NCBI RefSeq assembly: GCF_003573695.1
Contig: NC_039364.1
Coordinates: 64,872,256-64,936,255 of the forward strand
Source: Papaver somniferum
Lineage: Eukaryota > Streptophyta > Magnoliopsida > Ranunculales > Papaveraceae
Length of the DNA stretch: 64,000 nt
Reading direction: 5' to 3'
Below, one piece after another: positions 21,738 to 34,164 of the stretch. The position numbers were made by a program, and so were the translations under genes. The number at the start of each line of letters is the position of its first letter. Position 1 is the first letter of the stretch. A model generated the notes under the pieces. The model had not been told where the DNA came from. It saw nothing but the letters and a program-made list of their open reading frames with translations, and did not search any database.

Positions 21738-24177
21738 TGTTAGAGCATTGCCTGGTCGAACTCGCATGCGTTGCTATCTCAAGCATGTTTTTAAGGTTTA
21801 GTTGTCAAAACTATATGACTTGATTTCTAGACTACTTATAGCTAAGTCTCGGACTAGGACAGTTAAGTGTAGTTGAGCTCCAGACTCCATGGCGATCATC
21901 TTATGAAGACTAAGAACTACTCAAGGAACCAGTGGAACTTCATCCGACTAAAAGGTATGTGGAGACTTGAACTTATCTATCACTCAAAAATCTATCTCTC
22001 TATCTCCTATTCCGGAGACAAAGTCGTATAAGTATGATAGTTTTCATACATACACATTTGTTATTTCGAGCCGAGTTTACTCGCCTATCTTTTTCTCGAA
22101 ATATGTGTTGGTAAGCTTTCGCTTTAACCACTTTTCATCTTAACCCGTGACGAAAGTCATGATGACGTTTCAATCTTGAAAATATCTTTGATGACGATAG
22201 TCGTGAATAACGACTGTTATAACATTATAGAAGAATGTTTCAATGATTGAAATGTAGAGTTGAGATTACGTAACCAACTATGGATATAAGCATATATAGT
22301 GTGTTCGTACATTAGTGTATGAATCCATGTGACGGAAACCAAGTGTGTGTATATGTGTGCATACGGTATTGGTGAAGGAGACAGGTTGGGTACGCATACC
22401 AGCGGAAGTTTTCGACCGAAAATTTCCGCTGAGTTTGTAAGTTTGCAAACTGTTAAACCAGTCACCTTAGGTACGCGTAAAAGTTTTCGACCGAAATTTT
22501 TTGTTGATTTTCTAAACTCAAATCCGGTAGCTATGGTAGACGTACCCGTACGCGTACCCAAGCTTGTTATATTTCTCAAATCGGAAGTTCATGAACTTAA
22601 ACAATAAATCAATAAGGAATGAAATCTTTGCAAACCGTGGCTATATTGTTCATGAATTGATTCAAGTGAATCAAACCAATTTTGTTTCAATTGTGTCTAT
22701 TCATAAAGACCTAAGCAATTGAACAACTCTTCAACTAGTTCTTTTGAAGTCATTTGAACTAGTTGTGAAGAAGATGAATACGGTTAATATGAAAGTGCTC
22801 ATATGGCTAACCATTGGTTAACTATTTGTGAACCAACTAAGTGTACACGTTTAGGTACGGTTACTCAAACCTAAATGAAATACATTTCATTTGTGTGTGA
22901 CAAGCTAAGTTTTTATCTAACGGTTGAAAGATATTAGCTTGGCTAAATCAGGTTTTTCATCTAACGGTGAATATTGAATGCTTTGTTACCAAGGTAACTT
23001 AGATTGCAAATCCTGATTTGAAAACTATATAAAGGAGATATCTAGCAACTGGAAAAACTAATCCCCACACCTCCTGTGTGATACTAGTTGGTTTTGCTAG
23101 AGCTGGTTCTCTTTTAACCTTAGGTTTCTTCTCGAGACCCTGTAGGTTAATGACTGAAAGACTTCATTGGGATTGTGAAGCCAGACAAAACTACTTCTCT
23201 TGTAGTTGAGCGATCTGATCTTGCCATTTTCTATCGTACGAGTTCAATTGAATAATTGACTTCAGATTATATCTCTGATAGGGAAAGATAAAAAGAAATC
23301 AAAAACATCTTCGTCTCATCGTTTGTGATTCCGCAATATCTAGTTTCGCTACCATACGATTTAGATTATTGTGAGGTGATTGATAATTCTAGGATGTTCT
23401 TCGGGAATATAAGTTCGGGTTATCGGTTGGTTCCGGTTCACCTTGATTTTATCAAAAGACGGAACAAAACTCTTAGGTTTATCTGTAGAGACAGATTTAT
23501 CTATTATCATAGACTTTTCTGTGTGATACAGATTTGTTTATTAAAGTCTTAGACTTTGGGTCATAGCAACTCTTGGTTGTGGGTGAGATCAGCTAAGGGA
23601 ATCAAGCGCTTAACATCCTGCTGGGATCAGAGACGTAAGGAGCGCAACTGTACCTTGAATCAGTGTGACATTGATTAGGGTTCAACTACAGTCCAGACCG
23701 AAGTTAGTTTGTAGTAGGCTAGTGTCTGTGGCGGCTTAATACAGTGTGGTGTTCAATATGGACTAGGTCCCAGGTTTTTTCTGCATTTGTGGTTTCCTCG
23801 TTAACAAAATTTCTGGTGTATGTGTTATTTCTATTCCGCATTATATTTTGTTATATAATTGAAATATCACAGGTTGTGCGTTAAGATCAATGAATTAGAA
23901 TATCCAACCTTTGGTTGTTGATTTAAATTGATTGACACTTGGATATTAGTCTTTGGTACCATCCGAGTTTATCTCTCTAGTATTTGATAAAGACTCGCAA
24001 ATTTCCATTTGCTTGAGTAAAAATCAAATCGAGAAATTAAGATATTAACTCTTTGATATACTTTTATCTAGATTGAGTCTGACTGTCTAGTTGATTCTCT
24101 AGAAAGTATATTGGAGTTAGTCCATACAGATTGCTAATCGAAATATTGGGTGAGGTTGTTAGACCCCCGATTTTTCA
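21738..24177 (+). repeat. Element B right LTR (2440 bp)
   Basis: TGTTAGAGC...TTTTTCA, followed by the target duplication CTATT. At 22380-22565 it carries repeated GTACGCGTACC-like and TTTTCGACCGAAA-like motifs. Small frames here on both strands are a product of this palindromic stretch. Confidence 0.9.
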
Positions 24178-24182
24178 CTATT

Positions 24183-24350
24183 GTTGGAGATGAATTTAAT
24201 TTAAACGCTGAAACTGTTATATAGCCAGCGCCTTGACAGCTGAATAACAGTTGATCCGACGTGGCCGGTCAACGTGGCGCACATATTGTTTCTTCTTTTA
24301 TCCACGTCACTAAGATAAAAAGAAAACAATATTCTAGATATCTAAACTGA
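24183..24350. repeat. Left inverted arm of an old DNA element
   Basis: The segment around GCGCCTTGACAGCTG (24228-24250) and on through GTGGCG..ACATA and TATCCACGT is repeated in inverted orientation at 36590-36740. Element B inserted at its left edge and element C just inside it, so the arms are now 12 kb apart. Confidence 0.6.
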
Positions 24351-24355
24351 AGAAC

Positions 24356-26274
24356 TGGTGTGAAAATGGGGTTGCACACAAAACTTGCAAGTATACAAGG
24401 CCAAGCTTTATAGTATAGGGATGAGTAGGGGTTAGTCCACAGGGAGTGGGAGCATACAAGAAGTTTTCCTAAGCTATCAATAGGTGCAAAGCACTATGGC
24501 AGTGAGCAAAGCAAGGTAATGTGGCAGATGCAAAGAACTAAAACAGTTAACAAAGCAAAGCAGTTAACACACAATGGCAGCACATCAAAGATTAAATGGC
24601 AGAGGATATAAAATAACAATAGCAGGGAACCAAGGCTGTAAGCCAAGGGCAGGGGGAGTTTGTGCACTGATTTCAGTGCACGACAGCTTCAAAATGCAAG
24701 AAAAACAGGCAAAACAGGCAAGGAGATAAACTGAACAGGAAGCAAAACAGAACTGAATTTAAGTGACTGTAAAAGGGATTGTGGCTAAGCTAAGGCTTAG
24801 TATCCACCTTGTGTCCTAATCAAACAACATATTTCTAGGTTGAGTTGAAAATCCTATGCATACATATAGAATGGGAGGAAAACTAATTTGCTCACTAGTT
24901 TGCCCCTAGCATTGACTGTCTTTTGACAGAACAATCAATCACAGGCACTATGAGCATTAATCTCTTCCCAATGCTCAAGCAAAACAGGGAAAGGAGTTAA
25001 CTATCCTAGCAACTTATCATTTGACAGTGCATAAGGCTTCAACTGAGCCTCAGCCTAATGCAGTTTAGCTCATGCTAAACATGTAACTAGCAACAGCATT
25101 CATCAAATAAGCTAAATTAAGATACAACATGCACACAGGTTGCACACAATCAACTGTAGCTAAAATGGAATTTGGAAAATGAAAATAGATTGCAAATATT
25201 GTTCACTGGCTAGCCCAGAGATGATTCAAAGTTGTTACAGTTCTTCAATTTATACCCAAAAGAAAAATTAGGGTTACACAAAAAGTAGCAGTAGACAATT
25301 TTTTTGGGTTACTCAACTTACCCATGCCCTGAATTTGTCTCTTCTGTCGAACCCATCTCTCTTCTGCTATTGTCTGCTGGCTCAACTCCTCGATTTGGGT
25401 CTCCTCTTCAACTATGATGAAACCCTAGTTTCATCTCTCTCTTGATTGTAGCACCTAAGGTGTGTGGGTGCTAAGAACGAGAAAGAGAGGCAACTAGGAA
25501 ATGGGTTTATGGGATTTTTGGTGATGGACAGGGTATGGAGATGGTGGCGCAGAGGGTGAAGGGATGGAGTTGCAGACTGTTGTCGGGGGAAGAAGAAAGA
25601 AATTTGGGGAAGAGAAGATTGATGGGAAGAAGGGAAGGGAGTGTTTGGGTGAAGGGTATAGGTTCCAATGCTAGGGTGTGAGACGGGTGTATCAAAGGTT
25701 GATGCTCAGCGAAGCGAAAGCGTAGGATGAAAAGGTAACGGAATGATCCAACGACGCGATAGAAGCGACCGTTGGATGATGAGATACGACAAAACTGACG
25801 GCTTCAGATGGAGTTAGGTACTATAGTGTTTGACGGGAGCTTCGGAGTTTGATGTGCGATGATGGAGCGACCGTAGGATGCTGAACTGCTTCGATCTGAC
25901 GGCTGAAATCCGAGACGGGCTTGGATAGTGGAAATGTGTTTGAGTAAGGGTTTTAGGCCTTGGGTATGCCAAGCCCATATCTTCTTTAAGGACAATTCTT
26001 CCTCTTCAAGCCCACTCCTAGTTGATCCGGCTCTTGCAAACATCATTCTTTGCTTCCTCCTAGCGAGAGTCTTTGCCGTTCCTTTGCTCTTTTCGCTCCG
26101 TGAGATAACCATGCTTTATTTAGTACCTAAAAATGCAAAATTAATTAAGAAAAATATTTATTCTTGAAAACAATGAAAATACAGAATATGGGATAAAATG
26201 TAGAATTAATGCACAAAAGATGAGTTAAATGCCAACAAAAAGGGATAAATATATACAATATTTGGCACTCATCA
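24356..26274 (-). repeat. Element C 3' LTR
   Basis: Read on minus it starts TGATGAGTGCC and ends TTTTCACACCA, 1919 bp. Minus-strand frame 26112-25804 (102 codons) is present in both LTRs with one difference and resembles the LTR frame of element A (QPSDRSSSASYGRS against QPSDQFSEASDGRS). Confidence 0.9.
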
Positions 26275-27832
26275 AATACCCCAAAACCTGAATTTTACTT
26301 GTCCTCAAGTAAAACAAAACTAAGGAAATCCTACCTATACCACTGTCGCTGGTCTCTCGAATGCATTTAGCGTATGCACTAAGCCTTTTAAACCACTAAG
26401 TGTCCCTAGTGGACGAGTTGAAGTCTCGTGAAGGTTTGCTTAGAACGTACCTACAAAGTTCTAGGTCAAAATATAAGCTCAGATTCCATCAAATGTGACA
26501 TGTGCAAGTCAGTTTAAGCTCACAGCAAAATGGAGATGTCAATCTAACTATCAAAGGCACAATCCTAGCACTGATAACAAATAAAGACATGTGATAAGAG
26601 TGTAAAGTGTATCTACACATGTGTAAAGAAAGATCGGATGTTATGACTACTAATCACCAAGAGATAGTTTCTCAGGCTAAAAACCAAGGTCGAAATCTAG
26701 CTAGCTGTCCGGACTTTACGAGAATTGTGAATGAGTAGGAGGTGCTTCACAATTACTCGCGTTGTACATCAATGGCATACACCCTTCCTTGCTTATTACA
26801 ATAAAACACAAAAGATGACTCTTTACATGACTCTTATTTACATTGACTACTCTCTTTTATTTTTGGAACAAGAGATGATGGAATTGATAAATACTTGATT
26901 TTTTTTTTTTTTTTTTTGATAAGGAAACACTTTTGATACATATACAAAAGGAAACAAAAAATTACATGACACTTTGCAAGAGGTAGCCCTTTTTGATGCA
27001 CCCAGTTAAATTCGATGGTTGTCTTTCTTAATGTAACCTCCACCTTCTATCCCAACCAACCAAAGAACAAGCTAGTCAAATTTCGTTCAGTATTCTAAAG
27101 TGATTGGCAATCGTGACTTCCTATCAAACACCTTGAAGATCGAGGCTATACATGTATTGGTAGATCGTGCGCGTGCAAATTTCTTATCACTATGTGAATT
27201 GTGCTAGAATCAGGGTGCCTAAATATCTAGACTAAGACTCCTAATAATCACATATTTGCACAAGAGTCAACATTTCAAGGTAAATGAGCTCCATTTTTAT
27301 GTTTTTTTTAATTTTTTTTTTTTTTTATTTCATTTTTCATTTTTTCAAAAAGAAGTTTTGTTTTCAATTATGGCATATTATCAAAGTATATACTTTACCC
27401 CCAAACCTAAACTAAACATTGTCCTCAATGTTTCAAAATATGAAAAATTATAATACAACAATGAAGAGGAACATGCTGAGTAGAGTAAAAGGAGAGAGAA
27501 TACCCGATTTCGGCGAAAGCAATATTAAAACTCCGTTATTCAAGGCAAAAATCCAACGTATTCAGGAGATCATAGTGGATTAGCAAAAATATGTACAAAA
27601 AAATAAAATATTAACTAACACATTATCTACAAGAAAATTTGGTTTTTAATGGGATTGGACTTTTTGGGAAAAATTTGGTTTTGTCGGGAGACATTTGGTT
27701 TTGATGGGAAAAAGAAAAATTTTGGTTTTTAGGGAAAATTTGGAAAACTTTGGTTTTTATGGGAGAAAACATTTGGTTTTTGGGAAAAATTTTGGTTTTT
27801 AGGGAAAAAACGTTTAGTAAAGGTGGACCAGT
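26275..27832 (-). other. Element C 3' noncoding region and polypurine tract
   Basis: The polypurine tract (minus TTCAGGTTTTGGGGTATT) is at 26275-26292. The pre-polypurine conserved block is at 26341-26412. Most of the rest matches element A 13260-14534 on the opposite strand. At 27640-27830 AAACCAAATTTTTCCC-like units recur; in element A this repeat stands before gag instead. No env-like frame remains. Confidence 0.8.
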
Positions 27833-29083
27833 TTAGTCCACATAGACTGGGTCCTCCAGGTTGGTTGTTTCAATGTCGGGTGGGAATGGTTCAAGGAATG
27901 GCTTCAATCTCTGCCCGTTGACTTTGAAAGTTCTTGTTGGAGACATCTTCTAGCTCCACAGCTCCATGAGGAAACTGTGCGTACTAGGTACGGACCCTTC
28001 CATCTGGAACGCAGTTTTCCCGGAAAAAGATGTAACGGGAGTCATACAGCAAACTTTCTGACCAGGAGTGAAGGATTTGCGCAGAATACGCTTATCATGA
28101 AACATCTTCATCTTCTGCTTATATAACTTGGCACTATCATAAGCCTCATTTCTCAATTCTTCCAACTCGTTGAGTTGAAGTTTCCTTTGAATTCCAGCTT
28201 CGTCCAGAGAGAAGTTCAGCTCTTTGATTGCCCAGTAGGCACGATGTTCTAATTCCACAGGTAGATGGCACGGCTTTCCATACACTAGACGATAGGGGGA
28301 CATGCCAATTGGTGTCTTATAAGCTGTTCTATAGGCCCACAAAGCATCATTCAATCTTAATGACCAATCTTTCCTAGACGGGTTACCGTCTTCTCGAATG
28401 TGCTTAATTTCCCTATTAGAAACTTCTACTTGTCCACTGTCTGAGGGTGGTACGGAGTAGCAACCTTGTGAGTTATGCCATACTTGCGTACTAAAGACTC
28501 AAAGTACTTGTTACGAAAATGTGAACCGCCGTCACTGATGATAGCTCTAGGGGTACCAAAACGTGCAAATATGTTTTCCTTTAGAAATGAAAGTACCACC
28601 TTGTGGTCATTTGTTCTGGTTGCTATGGCTTCTACCCACTTAGAAACGTAATCAACTGCGACTAGGATGTACAATCTACCGTCAGAAATAGGGAATGGAC
28701 CCATGAAGTCGATCCCCCAAACATCAAAAATCTCCACAATCAAAATGGGGTTCAATGGCATCATGTTTCTCCTCGAAATGCTTCCTAGCTTTTGACAGCA
28801 TTCACAAGCAACACAATAATCATGGCAATCCTTGAACAATGATGGCCAATAGAATCCACACTGAAATGGCCTCCACATGCTTGGTCATGACAGAAAGATA
28901 TCACATCTTTCTGTTCAGTGTTGGGGACACATCTCCTAATGATTTGGTCCGGGAAGTACTTAAACAAATATGGGTCATCCCAAAGGAAATGTTTAACTTC
29001 AGCCAAGAACTTATAGCGGTCTTGTCTCGACCAACGTGAGGGCATCCTACCTGCAGCAGGTAGTTAACATGTCGGCAAACCAA
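27833..29083 (-). pseudogene. Element C integrase and C-terminal end of Pol
   Basis: Inserts retrotransposon cDNA into the host genome. The zinc-binding start is split between frames ([11 protein letters not shown], then [11 protein letters not shown]). The catalytic core has Asp in WGIDFMGPF, Asp in IISDGGSHF and Glu in [11 protein letters not shown], the last after a frameshift near 28430. Then come [23 protein letters not shown] and, after another shift near 27950, the family's Pol ending TFKVNGQRLKPFL with TAA at 27833-27835. All three catalytic acids are present but never in one frame, so the enzyme is inactive. Confidence 0.9.
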
Positions 29084-29089
29084 GGAAGG

Positions 29090-29580
29090 TTAGACAGACA
29101 TCATGTTCATCAGGGAATGATTCTCTAATAGCATGGACTCATCAATAGACTCAATGGTTAATCTAGACAAATGATCAGCAACCACATTCTCACAACCTTT
29201 CTTATCACGGATTTCGAGATCGAATTCCTGTAATAAGAGTATCCATCGAATAAGGCGAGCTTTAGCATCCTTCTTGGAAAGAAGATACTTCAAAGCCGCA
29301 TGGTCAGTGTATATGATGATCTTAGATCCTATGAGATAAGATCTAAACTTGTCTAATGCGAAACACAAGCAATTCCTTCTCGGTAGTTGTGTAATTGAGT
29401 TGATATCATTAAGGGTTTTGCTAGCGTAGTATATCACGTATGGTAGTCTATCAACACGCTGTCCTAAAACAGCACCAACAGCATAATCAGAGGCATCACA
29501 CATAGTTCGAACGGAGTTCCCTTGGGTGGTCGGACTATAGGAGCGGCGGTGAGAAGAGTTTTTAATTCCTCCCAAGCTTC
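29090..29580 (-). pseudogene. Element C RNase H region
   Basis: RNase H of the RT_RNaseH type, which removes the RNA strand of the RNA-DNA hybrid. It carries [38 protein letters not shown] and [12 protein letters not shown] in order. It follows the reverse transcriptase, from which it is separated by a decayed thumb/connection segment (29581-29758), and precedes integrase. Confidence 0.9.
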
Positions 29581-29758
29581 ACACAAGCATCATCGAAATT
29601 GAAGGTAACATCTTTGGCGAGTAGACTACACAGAGGTCTTGAGATTTTGCTAAAGTCTTTGATGAATCGCCGGTAAAAACCAGCATGACCTAAAATGATC
29701 GAATTCCCTCACAGAGCGGGGTTTGGTAAATGTCGGATGAGGTCTACTTTAGCTTTAT

Positions 29759-30800
29759 CTACTTCAATGCCTTTTTCGAGATGATGTGTCCTAGAACTAT
29801 TCCTGAATTCACCATAAAATGGCACTTTTCCCAATTTAGAACAAGGTTCCTTTTCTTACATCTGGACATCACAAGGGTAAGATGTCTTAAACATTTATCA
29901 AACGAGAACCGAACAGGAGAAATCATCCATAAGATCTCGAGAAAACTATCTATCATGTCAGAAAAAATGCTCATCATGCAACGCTGAAAAGTAGCAGGTG
30001 CATTACACAACCCGAAGGGCATACGTCTATAAGCAAACGTCCCAAATGGACACGTGAATGTAGTTTTTTCCTGATCTTCTGGAGCAATGTGAATTTGGTT
30101 ATAACCGGAAAAGCCATCTAGAAAACAGTAGTGACTGTGTCCAGACACACGTTCTAGCATTTGGTCTATGAAAGGGAGCGGGAAGTGATCCTTCCTAGTT
30201 ACTGTGTTCAACTTCTGTAGTCGATACATACTCGCCATCCTGTGGTTGTACGTGAGGGACTAACTCATTCTTGTCGTTCTGAACTACAGTAATGCCTGAC
30301 TTCTTAGGCACAACTTGAATGGGACTAACCCATTTGCTATCGGTATTGGGTATATGATACCCGCATCAAGTAGTTTCAGGATTTCCTTTGACTACATCTC
30401 TCATGTTAGGATTAAGTCTCCTTTGCATTTCCCTAGATGGTTTGGCATTCTCTTCGAGATTAATGTGGTGCATGCAAATGGTGGGGCTTATTCCTTTGAG
30501 GTCTGAGATGGTCCATCCTAAGGCCTCTTTGTGTTCCTTAAGTACTTCTAAAAGCTTACTTTCCTGTTCCGTGTCTAAACATGATGAAATAATGACAGGT
30601 AAAGTATCAGAAGAACCTAGGAATGCGTACTTCAACGTACTAGGCAATGTTTTCAATTCAAGCTTGGGTGGCTCAACAATGGATGGAATAAGCTTGGAAT
30701 CAGAGAGTAAGGGTGGTTCCACTTCATATCTTCTTTCAGTGATCCATTTGAGGTACAGATTCGAGCAGAGATAGGACGTCACTACAGTATGCATCATCAT
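29759..30800 (-). pseudogene. Element C reverse transcriptase
   Basis: The upstream part (ALGWTISDLKGISPTICMHHI, 30800-30366) leads into the fingers through a frameshifted stretch containing WVSPIQVVPKKSG. Then come KLNTVTRKDHFPLPFIDQML, CFLDGFSGYNQIHIAPED and FAYRRMPFGLCNAPATFQRCM. At the active site a one-base loss shifts the frame: the MDDFS residues can be read only in the neighbouring frame near 29940. The enzyme therefore cannot be made from this copy. Confidence 0.9.
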
Positions 30801-30805
30801 AGGAA

Positions 30806-31330
30806 TCAGTTAAAGTTCTCCATACATGCTTGAAAGGGGTCGACGGATAGAATGTTAGTCAACGAATCTTGTATTAATCCTTCAATCATATTAACTTCAT
30901 GCACATCATCATCATCAAGATTCACAGGTTGTTGACTAATATCGAACACATTCAATTCTACCGTCATGTTGCCAAAAGACAGTTTCAACACTCCATTACG
31001 ACAATTAATGATCGCGTTGGACGTAGCCAAGAAAGGACGTCCTAAGATGACAGGAATGTGACAGTCTGGGTTTTGTACAGGTTGAGTGTCTAAGACAATG
31101 AAGTCTACGGGAAAATAGAATTTGTCAACCTTGATCAAAACGTCTTCGACCACTCCACGAGGAATCTTGACAGATCGGTCTGCCAGTTGTAGAGTGATAG
31201 ATGTTGGTTTCAACTCCCCAAGACCTAACTGCTCATAAACAGAATATGGCAGAGGTTAACACTTGCACCTAGGTCTAATAACGCTTTATTGACCGTGTGT
31301 TCTCCTATAGTGCAAGAAATTGTTGGACAT
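30806..31330 (-). pseudogene. Element C aspartic protease
   Basis: The active site LLDLGASVNL lies near 31265. A frameshift directly after it moves the rest into the frame 31213-30806 (LKPTSITLQLADRSVKIPRGVVEDVLI, PVILGRPFLATSNAIINC). It would have cut the Gag-Pol polyprotein. The ILGRPFL motif is typical of Ty3/gypsy proteases. Confidence 0.88.
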
Positions 31331-31384
31331 CCTGGATCCCTAAACTTGGGTGGAGTTTTGTTCAGAATGATGGAACTCACCTGT

Positions 31385-33158
31385 TCAGCTAAGAAAGCAC
31401 GTTTTGCACATTAGCTTGCGCTTTTGAGTACACAAGTCTTTGAGGAATTTGGCATATGCAGGGATTTGCTTGATTGCTTCAAGAAAAGGAATGTTGATGT
31501 TGACTCTCTTGAACAGATCTAACATCTCATTATAATGGGTACTTTTCTGTTGATAGATCAATCTTTGAGGAAATGGGGCAACAGGAGAATGAGTTGGCAA
31601 AGGGACATTCACAGCAGTAGAATTGTCAGATTTCCAACTTGCTCAGATTGGTTTTCTGGGGTGGTGGAGCAATGGAATTTTCAGATTCATTAGGTTGCCT
31701 ACATTGTTCTCTCGACATCTTACCACTTCGGATGGTGATGGCATGGACTTGATCGGGTGAGGTTTCATGCAGATGTGTGCCTGTTGAAATATCCTCTTTG
31801 GATTTTGGGGTTGGCTAGGAAGTTACCCTTTTCTCTCTCGCTCATGAATCACACATTTGACTCATCTTTTGATCAAGATTTTTCTGACTTGCACCAACTC
31901 TGGACATCTCCTCTAGGGTGGATAATCTCTTGTCGGTATTGTGTTGAGGATATGATTGTTGTTGAGAGTTTGATTGTTGTTGAGGGTTCCTAGGATATTG
32001 ATAACCTTGATTGTTCTGAGATCCCTGATTGTTTTGATAGCTCTGATTGGGTTGAGATGGTCCTCCCTGAGTGGGTCCTTTGGACCATGAAAAGTTAGGG
32101 TGGTTTCTCCATCCTGGATTGTAGGTCTGTGAATAGGGTTATGCTCTTGTTTTTGAAACATGGCATGTGCCTGTTCAAGCCTAGATTCCTGGACTGCAAG
32201 CAAATCGGGAATTTTGGAATTGATGGTTGGGATCGTTACAAGCGGCACATACAGACGAAGCGACATGTTCTCGGAGAGTAGTGGTGGAAGGTTTTGAATT
32301 TTTATGTAGTTCTAACTCTTCTAATCTCCTAACTATTGATGCCATGTTTGCTCTTCCCTCGAAATCTGCTTCAATCCTAAAAGCCTTGCTTCGGATGTAG
32401 TCTTTCTGGGTTCACGGATGGATTCCCACTGTTGCGTCTTTTCAGCTACTTCAATCAAGAAGTCCCAAGACGCATCAGCAGTTTTGTCTACGAATAGACC
32501 ATTACACATCGACTCAACCGTTGTTCGGGTGGACACATCTAGACCTTCATACAAAATTTGCACAAGTCTCCATTTTTCAAAACCATGATGGGGACATTGG
32601 AGCAATAATTCATTGAATCTCTCCAGGTATCTAGCTAAGGTCTCACCCTTAATTGCACAAAGCTATTCAGACTTTGACGAATTGTCGCAGTCTTGTGATT
32701 CGGGAAAAACTTTTTGAAAAACTCCTTTATGAGGTCATCCCATGTCATGATGGATTGAGGCTGTAAAGCATAAAGCCAGGCCTTTGCCTTATCTTTCAGG
32801 GAGAAAGGAAAAGCCTTAACTTTAGGGTTTCGTCGGACATTTGAGTGAAACGCAGAGTTCCACAAATTTCCTCGAATTCTCTCACGTGGTGGTACGGGTT
32901 TTCATTCTCAACACCTCTAAAAATAGGAAGCATCTGTATTGTGCTTGATTTCAGCTCATAATGGCCATTAGCCTCGGGTAGCACAATACAAGAAGGTTGA
33001 CTGGCTCTAGTTGGGTACATATAATCCTTGAGGGTACGGGGTTCTCCCATTGTTTCGGTTTGATCTGGGCTGTCTACCTCAGAACTCAGAATTTCGATAG
33101 GTTCTTCTTGATTAATTCTAACAAGTCTGTTTGTTTGGTCTCTATAGGTCACAATCAT
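31385..33158 (-). pseudogene. Element C Gag
   Basis: The most likely start is at 33050 (MGEPRTLKDYMYP), with an upstream ATG at 33158. The Gag core runs over frames 33158-32796, 32865-32635 and 32605-32333 (TLKLRLF, DKAKAWLYALQPQSI, FFKKFFPNHKTATIRQS, CPHHGFEKWRLVQILYEGLD). A Cys-rich segment (CAACNDPNHQ) near 32230 recalls a zinc knuckle. PFPQRL and INIPFLEAIKQIPAYAKFLKDL near 31580-31430 link to protease, as is usual in Athila elements. At least four frameshifts are present. Confidence 0.88.
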
Positions 33159-34140
33159 GTCCTTGTAGGTACCTCAACTAACATGTTGGTCAGACAGAGC
33201 AATCGGAAACAATTTGGCCCACAAGGGTTACTAAGATTTGGTTTTGAATGGGTGTTGGACTAACAAGGGATTTTGGTTTTTTGGTTTAAAGTTGGGCTTT
33301 GGAAAATTTTTGAACTAAACCTAGCATAAATTAGCACAACCCATAAAAGAAAATAAAAACAATAATAATAATTAAGACAAGCCCATAAAAGAAAATGAAA
33401 AAGAAAAAGAAAAAATAAAAGAAAAATAAAGACAAAAATAATTACAGTCCCAAAAAAAAAAAAAGAAAAAGAAAATAAAGGAAAAATAAAAATTATTACA
33501 ATCCCAACTAAATAATTAAATTAATTATTACAAGCCCGAATTTGAATTTAATGAGGCCCAAGTGGGTTAACTCATGGGTTAGGCTTACTTGATTTTTGGA
33601 GGGAAGCCCAAAAATAGGCTTTTGGTCCCCTTTTAGTTGCACAGCCCAGTTGGGCTTTAGGATCGTCCTAAGCAGCTCACGCTCAAGCCCAGCAGCAGGG
33701 GGGTAAGCCCAGCTCAGAAGACCACGAGCCCAGCAACAAAAGAAGGCAGAGCCCAACAGCGCTTGGCAAGCCCAGTTCAGTTGAAGTTGGTGAAGCCCAG
33801 TTCAGAGAAGTACAAGCCCACCAGTAGAAGGCAGAGCCCAGCAGCTTCAGTTGGCATCCCAGTTGCTTTGGCTTGGCAGCAGCAGGCTTGGTTCACCAGC
33901 TCCAGCAGCAGCAGCATCAACTCAGTACAGCAACAACAACAACAAAAATACAGCACAGCTCTAGCAACAGAAGCTGCACCAGGGTCAGGCAGCTTCTCCT
34001 AGCACCAGCTCCAACAGCACCTGCAAGTGAACAAGATTGCAATGATCTCAGACAACTTCAAGCACAGCAAGGCCACAACAGCTTCAAGCACAACAAGGCC
34101 ACAGAACATCAATGAAAACTTCAAAAATATGGCAGCCAGC
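33159..34140 (-). other. Element C leader: A-rich and AGCCCA-rich, CAG/CAA repeats
   Basis: At 33340-33500 A-rich simple sequence; at 33540-33860 about fifteen AGCCCA/TGGGCT motifs; at 33890-34110 CAGCAG/CAACAA runs that produce Gln- or Ser-rich frames on + (33763-34227) with no support as genes. Confidence 0.75.
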
Positions 34141-34158
34141 TCCCCGGCAGCGGCGCCA
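34141..34158 (-). promoter_or_regulatory. Primer-binding site of element C (tRNA-Asp type)
   Basis: On minus TGGCGCCGCTGCCGGGGA, six bases from the 5' LTR end, identical to the site of element A. Confidence 0.88.
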
Positions 34159-34164
34159 AAAACT

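Larger units (their letters stand above)
7783..24177 (+). mobile_element. Element B: LTR retrotransposon with initiator-Met-type primer site, no pol, split by element A
   Basis: LTRs begin TGTTAGAGCATTG and end TTTTTCA. The 5-bp direct repeat CTATT flanks the whole (7778-7782 and 24178-24182), proving one insertion. The left LTR survives as 7783-7808 plus 16828-18167; the right LTR is 21738-24177. The internal region (18168-21737, 3.6 kb) has a primer site like those of Ty1/copia elements but no protease, integrase or reverse transcriptase. It must have moved with enzymes supplied by another element. Confidence 0.85.

Noticed and set aside
22217..22607. Overlapping frames on both strands in element B's LTR
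   Set aside because: They lie over palindromic GTACGCGTACC-type repeats in the LTR and are not conserved in the other LTRs.
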